A program made the position numbers and the translations under genes. Below the pieces are notes generated by a model. That model saw nothing but the letters and a program-made list of their open reading frames with translations. It was not told the origin of the DNA and did not search any database. Positions 45,295-55,080 of a DNA stretch of 64,000 nt are shown piece by piece; the first letter of the stretch is position 1, and each line of letters starts with the position of its first letter. Origin of the DNA: Paenibacillus allorhizosphaerae (lineage in GTDB: Bacteria > Bacillota > Bacilli > Paenibacillales > NBRC-103111); the NCBI RefSeq assembly GCF_910594985.1, contig NZ_CAJVCE010000002.1, positions 496,001 through 560,000 of the forward strand, given 5' to 3'.

Positions 45295-47859
45295 TTGGCA
45301 CTGGATGAATGGGGCATTCGCACCGAGCTGAAGCCTACGATGGAAGTGCGGCGGTTTTTGGGAAAAGCGCTGGAGGAGCTACAGGACAGCCGGACAAGCG
45401 GCGCCGAAAGCGCGCTTCTTCGTTTGAAGCTTTTGACGGAGGCGTGGAGTACGGACTTGGCGCTGGAGCAAGGCAAGCCGGTTGGATCATTCCCTACTGC
45501 GCATTCGGGAGGTTCGATCCGGCAAACGCTGCGAAGCTGTTTTTTCTCGCAAGGCTTCTACTTTCAATTGTTAAACCAGCTTAAGCGGTCTGGCGCAGTG
45601 GATGCGGAACTGAATAAAGCAGCGGCTTCTTTGGCTCAAGATGTATTAACACCGGCGGAGCGGGACGCGAATAATCGCTCGTTCTTTTTCGCCATCGCGC
45701 AGGCGCTTGCCTCCCGGTTGTTTCCGAACCTTCCTGAGGCCGGGACCTGGAATCTGTATGCGGAAGCCGTATGGAGCGATTGGTACGACCCGGGCGATTG
45801 CTATGAGCCCGGTTATGTGGCGCATAATATCAAGCAGGTGATCGAGCTCGGCCTTATTCTGGGCAAAGAAGCCGAGCTGCGCAGCGATAAAGCGGTCGCC
45901 GCATTCCGGCGTTACCGTGAACATATCAGCCCGTCGGGGCTTGCCGTTCAGCCGGGCGACGGGGGGAGTCAGACAGCTTACGTCGACGCGCTTGCGTTGA
46001 TGGCGGAAATCACGGGCGACGGCACTTTTCTGTGGGCGGCGCAGCAAGCGTTTCTTGCGGGCGGATACGGCGGCTACTACAATGCCGAAGGCGGACGCTT
46101 GCCTGCGGCTGAGTCGGAGCAGGCGTGCCGGCGCAAGTTCGAGAAGCTTCGCGCGCTTGGAATCGAGCCGGCAATGCCACCCTTGGCCGGTGGAATCCAG
46201 CATATGTACCCTCGCACGTATCGTATTGCCGATCGGCTGATCATGAATGCCTCCATGGAGAAAGGGAAGCCGTATGCGGCGTTCTATTTGAACGACCGGG
46301 CGGAAACGCTGCATCATGCGCATGAGGACAACCGCGGAGATCTGTATCATTACGAAGTCGATGGCGTCATGTATTTGTACCGGTCCGGGTGGCACAAGTG
46401 GGCGGGGCAGGCCAATACGTTCGTCGTAGAGGACGCCGCAGCGGAGTTTCCGTTCTGCTATTCGTCCGGGCTGCAGCGAAATCGCTGGTATAAGGCGTCC
46501 TCCAACATGCGAATGCTCCGAGACTATATGGGGTCGGAACGGTACGAGCAGCTGTACGCTTCCCCGGAATCGTTCCGGCATACAGGAGCGCCCGTTCGGG
46601 GCGACGCGTCGATGAAGCCGCTGCCGCATTTTTTCAAGGACAGGCAAAGCCCGTATGGGGTGTTTCTCAGCAACCCGGAAGGGATGGCGGGTAAAAATGA
46701 GGTGCTGACCATCCAGGACGTCACGATTTCCGTCAATACGTTTATTCGCGGAGGGGAGCACCGTTTCCCGAGCAGTATCCCGTGGTATCGGGAATATCGC
46801 GAAGCGGCCCCTGCCGACGGACCGGTGGAACTGCTGCTGACCCGTATTCATGTGGGCGGGCCGAAAGGCTTGCATCACTTGATAAACCTCGAAACGTTCC
46901 CCGAAGGGATCGAAGTCGTCTTCTACGAGGACGGAAAAAAAGGAACGCCGGAGGAACGGCGGACGCTGTCGCCCGAGGAAATAAGCGGGCTCATATCGAT
47001 AGTCCACGATGAGCGGACGGGAACGAAGGCACTGAAAGTCGTTTGTCCGCCAGGGCGAATCGATTTGACCTGGACCAGGCTTGATCATACGGTGCATTTG
47101 ACGGAGGAGTATCAGCGGATCGGATTCGATTACTTGTATTTGAGCGACGTAAGAGCGTTTCTGCGCACGCCGATTCGGATCATGGTCAACGGCATGACGT
47201 GCCGCAGCCTGTACACCGATCATCAGCAGGGAGGCATTTTACGCGAATCCGTCTCGCAGACGCAAGGGCAGGACAGCTTCGGCTCCATGCGCTATGAAGG
47301 CGTGTATACGCACGATTCGCATTGGATGCGGCAGACGCTGCTGACAGAGGAAGGTTATCTTCTGGTCGTTGACAGGTTCATGCCCGGACCCGAAGCGGAC
47401 GGCATGGCAGGGGGGCCGGTATGGCAGCTGCCCCGCCTGGACGAGCAAGGATTGTTCTGGTTCGACATGACGGCCGATGCGAAGCGCGACCGGAAGCTGA
47501 TGGTTTACTTTCATCCGCAGCGCGGGCGTCAGTACGGCGTGCAGTTCCAGCCGAAGCTGTGGCAGGACAAGGCTTATGCCGTATACGATAAAGCGTTGTT
47601 CGAGGCGGGGCGCGAGGAAACGTTCGTCTCGGTCATAGTTCCGCATGATGCGGACGTATCCGGCGTTGCCGTCAGCGGGAAAAGCCACTTTCATTCCCGC
47701 CTGGTCGGTCCGGGCGAAGAGAGCAAGGGAATCGTTACCGGCGTTCGGCCGGACGGCACCGTCACGGTGCGGCTTGTTTCGTCGGCGGAATGGAACGTGG
47801 TCCCGATCGCGATGGAGCTGCAAAAGGATGGCGGTTGGCGCGTCATTCGGGAAAGCTAG
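45295..47859 (+). CDS. Heparinase II/III-like protein, predicted polysaccharide lyase
   Basis: An 854-residue protein. Residues 60-290 look like an (alpha/alpha) toroid (for example FFFAIAQALASRLFP, AQQAFLAGGYGGYYNAEGG). The segment ETLHHAHEDNRGDLYHYEVD followed by GVMYLYRSGWHKWAG resembles the His-rich core of heparinase II/III lyases, where HGHADALSFEL is typical. The C-terminal half is beta-rich (HDSHWMRQTLLTEEGYLLVVDRF). No signal peptide is visible, so it probably acts on internalised oligosaccharides. TTG start after GGGGAG. It lies after the GH105 gene, which would process its unsaturated products. The family assignment is by motif only. Confidence 0.6.
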   Translation: MALDEWGIRTELKPTMEVRRFLGKALEELQDSRTSGAESALLRLKLLTEAWSTDLALEQGKPVGSFPTAHSGGSIRQTLRSCFFSQGFYFQLLNQLKRSGAVDAELNKAAASLAQDVLTPAERDANNRSFFFAIAQALASRLFPNLPEAGTWNLYAEAVWSDWYDPGDCYEPGYVAHNIKQVIELGLILGKEAELRSDKAVAAFRRYREHISPSGLAVQPGDGGSQTAYVDALALMAEITGDGTFLWAAQQAFLAGGYGGYYNAEGGRLPAAESEQACRRKFEKLRALGIEPAMPPLAGGIQHMYPRTYRIADRLIMNASMEKGKPYAAFYLNDRAETLHHAHEDNRGDLYHYEVDGVMYLYRSGWHKWAGQANTFVVEDAAAEFPFCYSSGLQRNRWYKASSNMRMLRDYMGSERYEQLYASPESFRHTGAPVRGDASMKPLPHFFKDRQSPYGVFLSNPEGMAGKNEVLTIQDVTISVNTFIRGGEHRFPSSIPWYREYREAAPADGPVELLLTRIHVGGPKGLHHLINLETFPEGIEVVFYEDGKKGTPEERRTLSPEEISGLISIVHDERTGTKALKVVCPPGRIDLTWTRLDHTVHLTEEYQRIGFDYLYLSDVRAFLRTPIRIMVNGMTCRSLYTDHQQGGILRESVSQTQGQDSFGSMRYEGVYTHDSHWMRQTLLTEEGYLLVVDRFMPGPEADGMAGGPVWQLPRLDEQGLFWFDMTADAKRDRKLMVYFHPQRGRQYGVQFQPKLWQDKAYAVYDKALFEAGREETFVSVIVPHDADVSGVAVSGKSHFHSRLVGPGEESKGIVTGVRPDGTVTVRLVSSAEWNVVPIAMELQKDGGWRVIRES

Positions 47860-48070
47860 CCGCAATAGTCGACTCCAGTGCGCTCGGCCGTATCAGACTC
47901 GTTCTATTGACTTCCGATAGATTAGGCACGACCGATTTGAATACGGCGATGAGGCAAGCGGATGAACAGATCGCAAGTGAGCTGCTCCGGCGGCAGCAGG
48001 AGCAGAAGAAGTAACATTGCGGCCGTTGGGAAGACAGTAGGGACGTACCGTTCCGGTTTAACAAACAAGC

Positions 48071-48098
48071 AGGGAGCTTGGCTGATGCCAGGCTCCCT
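48071..48098. terminator. Hairpin at the end of the GH95-lipoprotein operon
   Basis: AGGGAGCTTGGC pairs with GCCAGGCTCCCT around four bases. On the minus strand a T-rich stretch follows, so it probably ends the GH95/lipoprotein transcript; it could also stop the plus-strand gene. Confidence 0.6.
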
Positions 48099-48116
48099 TA
48101 ATTGTAGAGGCATGTA

Positions 48117-49436
48117 TTACTTTTGCGCTTCGGCTATCGCTTTGTTAATCAGCTCTTCCGTCTCCCTCAATATCGTATTGACATCCGCATGTGTCAATAC
48201 CATTTTTTTGAACTGGGAACGAACGATCGAGTAGGCGGAAGCGTCGTATTTCGTAATCGACGGAGAAGGAGGCGCCGGTTTGTTGCGAACGAAACCGAGG
48301 CGGTTCCGATCCTTCAAGATTTCGATGTCTTTGCCGAATTCCTCCAAAATTTTCGGATCGTTAAGCACGGCCGTGTTTCCGTTGCGTGCCGTCCATACCT
48401 GGGCTTCATCGGACAACATCGCCGACAAGGCTAGGAAAGCCTGATCTTTATGTTTGCTCGTGCTCGATACGATCCGGATGCCGCCGTCCACCTGCGTCGT
48501 AATCCCGGGAGCTTCCGAGAATGAAGGGAGCGTCACCATGTCGAAGTTTAGGCCGTCCTTGAGCGCATCCGGCAGTTTGGAGAATATGGAGCTGGTGACA
48601 TACATGGCGATCGTCTTGTCTTTGAGGAACTGGTTTTGGTGGCCGCCGTACGTTTTGTCGTCAACCTCGTTGCCGGGAATTGTGAAGAAGCGAGCGTAAT
48701 TTTCAAACAGCTTCCGCCATTTGTCATTGTTGACCGCCGCCTTGTTCGTTTTGGAATCGACGATGGGCAAAGACAACTGGTTCGCTGTGAACTGGAACAC
48801 GTCCTGGAAGTGGAATCCGCGATATTGAACGCCGCCATCGGTTTTGGTCATTTTTTTGGCGAGTTCGTACGTTTCATCCCATGTCATGCCGTCTTTTGGG
48901 TACGGCACCCCGAACCGGTCGAAAGTATCTTTGTTGTAATACATCATGACAACGTTTCCAGAGATCGGCAGGCCGGAAAGCTTTCCGTCGCTGGACGCTT
49001 TGCGCACCGTATCGAGCACGACCGGGCTGATGCGCCCGAGGTCCAGGTTAAACGCTTTCACGAATGGCGTTAAATCTTCTGCCAACTTCAGTTCCTCGTA
49101 TTTCGGGATGGAGGCGATGCTGTCGGTAATAATGTCCGGAACGTTGTCACTGGCGATCAAATCCGGTATTTTTTTATCTGTCCCGACCATTGTCAGGCTG
49201 ATATGCGGATATTTCATCTTGACGGGCTGCACGACGAGCTTCTGGAACACTTCCTCCGACATACTAGCCCATACGGTCAAGTTCACAGGCTCGGTGTTGA
49301 TTTTTTGCGCTTCTCCCGCAGCCGGATTTCCTTTCGGATTGGAGGCGGAGTTTCCTTGCGAACAGCCCTGCAGCGCCAGGGAGGCCGTCAAAAGAACGGC
49401 CGCGCCTGCGATACAGCTTTTTTTCGTTGATACCAT
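48117..49436 (-). CDS. Extracellular solute-binding lipoprotein (family 1)
   Basis: A 439-residue lipid-anchored binding protein. The signal peptide ends in lipobox LQGC (residues 22-25). The core FDRFGVPYPKDGMTWDETYE and QLSLPIVDSKTNK is nearly the same as in the paralogues at 24661 and 61365. It lies 40 bases downstream of the GH95 gene on the same strand, suggesting it binds an oligosaccharide that GH95 later trims. No permease genes are present, so it must use a transporter encoded elsewhere. Confidence 0.93.
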   Translation of the reverse strand: MVSTKKSCIAGAAVLLTASLALQGCSQGNSASNPKGNPAAGEAQKINTEPVNLTVWASMSEEVFQKLVVQPVKMKYPHISLTMVGTDKKIPDLIASDNVPDIITDSIASIPKYEELKLAEDLTPFVKAFNLDLGRISPVVLDTVRKASSDGKLSGLPISGNVVMMYYNKDTFDRFGVPYPKDGMTWDETYELAKKMTKTDGGVQYRGFHFQDVFQFTANQLSLPIVDSKTNKAAVNNDKWRKLFENYARFFTIPGNEVDDKTYGGHQNQFLKDKTIAMYVTSSIFSKLPDALKDGLNFDMVTLPSFSEAPGITTQVDGGIRIVSSTSKHKDQAFLALSAMLSDEAQVWTARNGNTAVLNDPKILEEFGKDIEILKDRNRLGFVRNKPAPPSPSITKYDASAYSIVRSQFKKMVLTHADVNTILRETEELINKAIAEAQK

Positions 49437-49476
49437 ACGAATCGAATCCTCCCTCGTAACGTAACTTCGCCTTGGT

Positions 49477-51885
49477 TTACTCTGTGTACGTGATGTGCAA
49501 GGTTGCCGGCTCCCCGCCGGTCAGCGTAAGATGGCGGTAATTCGGTCCGCGCCCGGAAGGCGCGATGACGGCCGTTCCTTCCGCTGCCACCGATTTCACC
49601 GGCGCTGGGAACTGCAGCTCGACGGACTGCGAGCGGTCGGCGGTTAATGTCACTACCGAATTGCGCCGTTCCATATCCCACTGCAGCGACACCGTAATGC
49701 CGCCACGGCAGCGGAAATGGCGGAAACGGCCCCGAACCCATCGCTTCGGCCTCGCCGGAAGCAGCTTGATCATCCCGCGGGCGGAAAAGAGCAGCATCTC
49801 CTGCATCGCTGCCGTCCAGCCGAGGTTGGCGTCGATCTGGAACGGCGCTCTGCCCATCTTGAGCGAGATACCCTGGTTGCGCCAATCGTTATGATAGGTG
49901 AACAGGTTGTCGCCCAGGCAGGAGCGGCTTAATATTTCGAGACACTCCAGCGCGCGATCGCCGTCACCGAGCCGTGCATAAATGCCGGCCATATGCGAAA
50001 GCGACCAGCCGGTTTGCTGCTTCAGCCCGATGACGAGCCGTTTCTCCACGGCGATCCGGCATGCCTCGAACAGCTCGGGATGCGTTTCTTCCGTAATTTC
50101 GAAGCCCGGAAACAGCGGATAAATATGCGATTGGTGGCGATGGTGATAATTGTCTTCAAAGTCGGGATGCATCCATTCGCGCAGCGCCCCGTCCCGATTG
50201 ACTTGGTACCCCGGAATTTTGCCGAGCATCGCACGCCAGCGCGTCAGATCCTCTTGATGCAGCCCCGTTTCTTCGCATGCTTCGCACAGGTTGGTCAACA
50301 CTTCCTTCGCTACGGCGAAATCCATCGTCGCGTTGATGCATACCGATACTTTTCCGCTGCCGGGGAAGCTGCCGTTGGCCCAGTTTTCCGGCGAATTGGA
50401 CGGGTAGGAGATCCATTTGCCGTCCTCGCCTTCCACCATGAAATCCTCGTAGAATGCGGCGCATTCTTTCAGGAACGGAATGACGCGGCGCTTCAGAAAC
50501 TCGCTATCCCCGGTAAACAGCCAGTAATCGTAATAATGCTGCGCCAGCCAGCCGGCTCCCGCGCTCCAATAGACGACATGGGGCTGCAGGTTTTTCTTGA
50601 GTCCGGATTCCGGCGAAGCGAACAGCGGGCTCAAGATGCCGCGACTGCCGTAAAACGACTGCGCATTGCGCCGCATATCGGGCAGCAGCGAGTCGAAGAA
50701 ATCGTAGAACGGCTCAGCGGCTTCCGCCATATTGCCCGCAAGCGCCTGCCAGTAATTCATCTGGATGTTCTCGTTGTTAAAGAAAGCTCCGCTCCACGCA
50801 GGCAGGTAATCCCCGTTCCAGACGCCTTGCAGATTGGCCGGAAGCCCGCCGGGCCGGGAGCTGGACATGAGCAAATAACGGCCGTAATCGTACATGCGTT
50901 CCATCAGCGCGGTCGGCACGTCGCCCGTGTACGCGTCGAGCAGCAGCCGTTCGTTCGCCGTGTCCCTGTCACCGTCCGCTTCCAGATCGATACCGGCGCT
51001 TAAAAATAACGGGCGGTGCTCGGCGATATGGCGCTGCAGCAGCGTTTCGTAATCGTCCTGGAAGGCGTTGAGCTCGCGCTTCAATTGTTCCTGCTGCGCG
51101 GGGCTGCCGTCTTTGGCCGCCACTTTGACCAGCACCGTGATTTCGTCGGCATCACTCGCGATCAGGCAGCCGTTCTGGACGCTTGCTGCGCCTCCGCGTG
51201 CGATCACCCGGGCGGCGGCGCAATAACCGGTTTCCGCATTCGAATGCTTGCCCGAAGCAAGCAGATGAGCGGCTTCCGCCGAAGCCTCGTGCGTGAAGGC
51301 GTGCTTCTCCGCTTCGGCAGGCTGATGAATTTGCAGGCCGAACGCAGCTTGCGAGACAGGCGCGCCATCGAAGCGAACGGACATGACGATCACTTGGTCC
51401 GGGCGAGAGACAAACAAGCGTTTACGTTTGCGAACGCCGTTGTCGGTCCAGGCAACCGTAATTTCGCCGGTTTCCATATCGAGCGTCCGGGTGTAGTCCC
51501 GGAAGGCGCCGTCCGTATCGAGCGTCACTTTCAATTCAAAGCCCGGCTGGAACCTGGACGTATGCGTCTGGTATCCGGCCGCGCGCATGAGATCGGGGAA
51601 AAAACGATTCGCTTCTTCGTATTTGCCCGCGTCCAGAAGCGCTCGCAGCTCCGGCAAATGAACGGACAAATCGGGAGGTGGTTTCGTAATGCCGCCGTAC
51701 CACAGCTCTTCGTGATTAATGACGATCGTATCTTCTTCGATATTGCCGTAGACGAGGGCGCCCATCGTCCCGTTACCGCTCGGCAGCGCATCTTGCCAGC
51801 GCACTGCCGGCTTTGCCATCGCGAACCGGTGGCTGCGAGCGGAGGAGGACATCTTTTCTGCTATAACTTGCTGTTCAAGGTTCAA
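49477..51885 (-). CDS. GH95-family alpha-L-fucosidase (or galactosidase)
   Basis: An 802-residue enzyme of GH95, which hydrolyses alpha-1,2-L-fucosyl or related alpha-L-galactosyl bonds by inversion. N-terminal WQDALPSGNGTMGALVYG and INHEELWYGG are the GH95 signature. The central catalytic barrel includes LPANLQGVWNGDYLPAWSG, YWSAGAGWLAQHYYDYW and WGA-like DNYHHRHQSHIYPLFPG; the C-terminus is the beta domain. No signal peptide, so it acts inside the cell. It starts at TTG after AAGGATGG. It is cotranscribed with a binding lipoprotein and divergent from a LacI gene. Confidence 0.94.
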   Translation of the reverse strand: MNLEQQVIAEKMSSSARSHRFAMAKPAVRWQDALPSGNGTMGALVYGNIEEDTIVINHEELWYGGITKPPPDLSVHLPELRALLDAGKYEEANRFFPDLMRAAGYQTHTSRFQPGFELKVTLDTDGAFRDYTRTLDMETGEITVAWTDNGVRKRKRLFVSRPDQVIVMSVRFDGAPVSQAAFGLQIHQPAEAEKHAFTHEASAEAAHLLASGKHSNAETGYCAAARVIARGGAASVQNGCLIASDADEITVLVKVAAKDGSPAQQEQLKRELNAFQDDYETLLQRHIAEHRPLFLSAGIDLEADGDRDTANERLLLDAYTGDVPTALMERMYDYGRYLLMSSSRPGGLPANLQGVWNGDYLPAWSGAFFNNENIQMNYWQALAGNMAEAAEPFYDFFDSLLPDMRRNAQSFYGSRGILSPLFASPESGLKKNLQPHVVYWSAGAGWLAQHYYDYWLFTGDSEFLKRRVIPFLKECAAFYEDFMVEGEDGKWISYPSNSPENWANGSFPGSGKVSVCINATMDFAVAKEVLTNLCEACEETGLHQEDLTRWRAMLGKIPGYQVNRDGALREWMHPDFEDNYHHRHQSHIYPLFPGFEITEETHPELFEACRIAVEKRLVIGLKQQTGWSLSHMAGIYARLGDGDRALECLEILSRSCLGDNLFTYHNDWRNQGISLKMGRAPFQIDANLGWTAAMQEMLLFSARGMIKLLPARPKRWVRGRFRHFRCRGGITVSLQWDMERRNSVVTLTADRSQSVELQFPAPVKSVAAEGTAVIAPSGRGPNYRHLTLTGGEPATLHITYTE

Positions 51886-51946
51886 AAATGACCCATCCTT
51901 TCATCTAAAGTCAGGTGTGTGCAATGTCTGAGGAATCGGACATCAT

Positions 51947-51958
51947 TGAAACGTTTCA
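51947..51958. promoter_or_regulatory. LacI-type operator palindrome
   Basis: TGAAACGTTTCA is a perfect 12-bp palindrome with the central CG typical of LacI-family operators. It lies between the divergent GH95 and lacI genes, about 60 bases from the GH95 start. Confidence 0.7.
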
Positions 51959-52078
51959 GAAATATACCAGACCAATACCATCATACAATGATTTCGCTTT
52001 CAGGTGCAAGAACAATTTGACAATATTCTCCCGGCTTTATATAACTAAAGCAGCAGATCTAATGAGGAAGTGAACCCA

Positions 52079-53095
52079 ATGTCGAAACTTGATGAAGTGG
52101 CCAAGCTGGCCGGCGTTTCCAAGTCGACGGTGTCCCGCGTAATTAATCATAGCGACACCGTTTCCGCCCAATCGAAGCAAAAAGTGCTTGAGGCGATGCA
52201 AAGCCTCCAATTTCAGGCGCAGGAACTCAAGCGCAGTTCGGATAACAGCGGCATGATCGGCGTCGTTCTGCCGTTCGGGAAGCAAATCATGAGCCAATCG
52301 TTCGGAATCGATCTTTTGGCTGGAGCCGAAGAGAAAGCGTTCGAGAACGATTATATGATTTTGATCGGCAACTCTGTTGGCGGAAGGGAGCAGATGCTCA
52401 CGGCCAAAATGATGCAGCGTGGCGCGGAAGGGCTCATCATGCTCATCGGCGGCGGAAGGCCCGGGCAGAAGGAACATTTGAAAAGCATCCAGGCGCAGGG
52501 CATGCCGGTCGTCCTCGTCGACCAGAAAGTGGAGGGCATCGATACGCATCTGGTTCGCGGGGACAATTTCATGGGTGCCGTCACGCTGATGGAGCATCTG
52601 TTCGGCCTCGGGCACGAGCGGATTGGCATCGTGTCGCCGAACAAGCATTTTACGCATAAAGAACGGATCAAAGGATACCGCTACGCCTTATTGGATAAAA
52701 GTTTGCGGATGCCGGATCGTTTCGAGCTGCTCGTGGAGGGGGAAGGGGCTAACGTCGAGGAACCGCTCGAACGGATGCTGGTAGACGCGGATCGTCCGAG
52801 CGCGTTGTTTGTCACGAGTCCGGGCCTGTTGATGGGCGTAATGAGCGTGCTGAACCGGTTGGAGCTTCGCGTACCGGACCATATCAGCATCGTTACGTTT
52901 GACGAGGTGTACGGCAATTTTCCGGAGGAACACCAGGACATGTTCACCGCGATTAACCAATCCGGCAAGCAAATGGGCGGTATGGCGGTGGAATTATTGT
53001 TTCAACACTCGCGCAATCCGGAGCAGGAGTATCAGGAAATCGTGCTCCCGGGCAAGTTTACGATACGCCGTTCCACCGGACCCGTTCAGGGATGA
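52079..53095 (+). CDS. LacI-family transcriptional regulator
   Basis: A 338-residue repressor. The N-terminal helix-turn-helix is KLDEVAKLAGVSKSTVSRVIN with hinge helix residues; a periplasmic-binding-protein-like sensor domain follows (IGVVLPFGKQIM, ALFVTSPGLLMGVMSVLN). The ATG at 52079, ten bases after GAGGA, is preferred to a GTG at 52070. It is divergent from GH95 with a matching operator between, and 93 bases upstream of an AraC gene. It probably represses the GH95 operon and itself until an oligosaccharide is present. Confidence 0.94.
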   Translation: MSKLDEVAKLAGVSKSTVSRVINHSDTVSAQSKQKVLEAMQSLQFQAQELKRSSDNSGMIGVVLPFGKQIMSQSFGIDLLAGAEEKAFENDYMILIGNSVGGREQMLTAKMMQRGAEGLIMLIGGGRPGQKEHLKSIQAQGMPVVLVDQKVEGIDTHLVRGDNFMGAVTLMEHLFGLGHERIGIVSPNKHFTHKERIKGYRYALLDKSLRMPDRFELLVEGEGANVEEPLERMLVDADRPSALFVTSPGLLMGVMSVLNRLELRVPDHISIVTFDEVYGNFPEEHQDMFTAINQSGKQMGGMAVELLFQHSRNPEQEYQEIVLPGKFTIRRSTGPVQG

Positions 53096-53188
53096 CGCGT
53101 AAAGGGATTGGTCAAGCCATTGAAAATGACCGCACTGCGGAGGGAGACGACGATCGGTTCATCCGGGCGGCGGCAAAGGGGAGAGCCT

Positions 53189-54115
53189 ATGGAGGACGTA
53201 TTCATTATGTCCAGATTGGTCAAGCTCGATGTGAAGTGGACAGGGCTGCATAAAGCGGACAACAAGTTCAATCATTGGGGCCATTCGAATCCGTATTATG
53301 AGCTCATCATGGTCATCGACGGACCGGTTTATCTTCAAGTGGAAGAAGAACGGCTGGTGCTTCAATCCGGCGAATGTTTACTGCTCACGCCGTGGCAGCA
53401 GCATAAAGGCTGGAGAACGCCAGAACCGGCCACGAGCTTTTTCTGGGCGCAGTTCACGGCGGACCCGGCGCCGATTCATTCGGAAGCGGCCGGAAGCCTG
53501 AAGCAGAGCTTGCAGCTGTTTCGCCGCCACCATCAGGATTTGCGGACGGCGGAAGATGTGGACGAGGAGCCGATTCTAGTGCTGCGGCGATATTTGCCGG
53601 AAAGGCGCTTCGAAATTTTGATATGGTTTGAGAAGCTTGTCGCCGAAATGAAACAGCCGACCGGAAATTTTCGGTTCCGCTCGACCATTCTGATGCTGCA
53701 AATCGTACAGGCGCTGTCCGACAACCTTCTGAAAAGACATCAGTGGGACACGCCGCTGCCTGCGACTTATTTAACTTACCGCGAGCTGGTGAACTACTTG
53801 AACGAGCACTATACGCTGACGATCACGAGGCATATGCTGGAGTATCGATTCCAGCGCAAATACGAATATTTGTGCCAGCTGTTCAACAAGTATTCCGCCA
53901 GCACGTTCACGCGGTATCTCCAGCAATTGCGCATTCAACGGGCGCAATATTTGTTGCGCCGCCACCCGGAGGCAACGATCGAAACTGTTGCCCAGGAAGT
54001 CGGCATTCAGGACCCGTTTTATTTCAGCAAAGTGTTCAAACAGATTACCGGCACAAGCCCATCGCAGTTCAGAAACAGGGCAGAGGGCGAGCAGAGGCGG
54101 GAGCTCACCGATTAA
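53189..54115 (+). CDS. AraC-family transcriptional regulator
   Basis: A 308-residue regulator with an N-terminal cupin (residues 25-95; SGECLLLTPWQQHKGW) and a C-terminal HTH pair (about 195-300; YEYLCQLFNKYSASTFTRYL and ATIETVAQEVGIQDPFYFSKVFK). Three starts are possible; the ATG at 53189 follows AGGGGAGAG, while 53108 lacks a ribosome site and 53207 has GGAGGA ten bases upstream. It is probably cotranscribed with lacI. Its first HTH is less conserved than usual. Target genes are likely the GH95 or ADP-ribosylglycohydrolase operons. Confidence 0.9.
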   Translation: MEDVFIMSRLVKLDVKWTGLHKADNKFNHWGHSNPYYELIMVIDGPVYLQVEEERLVLQSGECLLLTPWQQHKGWRTPEPATSFFWAQFTADPAPIHSEAAGSLKQSLQLFRRHHQDLRTAEDVDEEPILVLRRYLPERRFEILIWFEKLVAEMKQPTGNFRFRSTILMLQIVQALSDNLLKRHQWDTPLPATYLTYRELVNYLNEHYTLTITRHMLEYRFQRKYEYLCQLFNKYSASTFTRYLQQLRIQRAQYLLRRHPEATIETVAQEVGIQDPFYFSKVFKQITGTSPSQFRNRAEGEQRRELTD

Positions 54116-54162
54116 AATGCGATTGCGTTTCTGCCTCCCATTGCGGATCTGCAAAACATATT

Positions 54163-55080
54163 CTAACGGGCCGGATTTTCCTCGATAAGCTTGTTCGTCT
54201 TCTCGGCGGCCGTCTTCAAAGCCGTATTGACATCGGATTTATGATTCATGACGTCTTTCATCGCCTGCTCGATCGGCGGATACATCGCCTGGACGTCGTA
54301 CGGGCTGTAGTTCCACAGCGGAGCCATCTTCGTATCGAACACCGCCTTCGTATTTTTATCTTTCACGCTCGCATAATTGGCGCCGAACTGCTTCTGGGCC
54401 TCGCTGCTCTGTATCGCGGGGATTCGCCCGGTTTTGGCGGCGGCTACCTGAACGGCCTCCGACGAGGTCAAGAAGCCGACGACCGCCATAGCCTCATACT
54501 TCTGCTTGCTTTGCGCCGTTACCATAAGCATATGAACGTCGACTTTGCTGCCGATCCCCGGTTTTTCCGTAAAATAAGGCAATCGCATCATATCCCAGCT
54601 GAGCGGGTTGCCGGATTTATGCGCGTCTTCGAACAAATAGAGCACGTCGGTCAACCAGTTGACGTACATCGCAAACTGCCGGCTTTTGAAAAAGCCGTCT
54701 TTGCCGTTCAGCGTAGTCAGCATCCCCGGGATAAGGTAAATCGACTGGTACAGCTCGAATACTTTTCGGTAGCCCGGGTCGGATTCGAAAATGACCTTGT
54801 TGCTTTTCGGATCGACGAAATCCAGGGACAACTGGCTGCGCTGCTGCGTCCAGTTACCGGGATAAATGCCCTGATAAGATGTGCCGTCCATCTCCCGCGT
54901 CAGCTTGCGGGCCAGCACGACTGCTTCATCCCAGCTGAGCGTTTCTTTCGGGTAAGGAACCGCGAACCGGTCGAATACGTCCTTGTTGTAGAAGAGCAGT
55001 ACCGTGTTGAAGGAGAACGGAAGCGCGTACAATTTTTTTTCCGGGCTGAACGCTTCGATGCCGGCAGCTACCGGAGCCGC
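54163..55080 (-). pseudogene. 3' fragment of a solute-binding lipoprotein gene (deletion scar)
   Basis: About 300 codons match the C-terminal two thirds of the paralogous binding proteins: SPEKKLYALPFSFN, FYNKDVFDRFAVPYPKETLSWDEA and QLSLDFVDPKSNK. The N-terminal third, with signal peptide, lipobox and first lobe, is missing. In this frame a TGA lies at 55083-55081, and sequence beyond it belongs to another gene. A TTG at 55032 could start a fragment but would give a protein without export signal. The gene is therefore a remnant left by a deletion. Confidence 0.85.

Noticed and set aside
45646..47223. A 525-codon open frame on the minus strand opposite the heparinase-like gene
   Set aside because: Composition is Arg/His-rich, there is no start signal, and the plus strand has a full-length gene with RBS and operon context.
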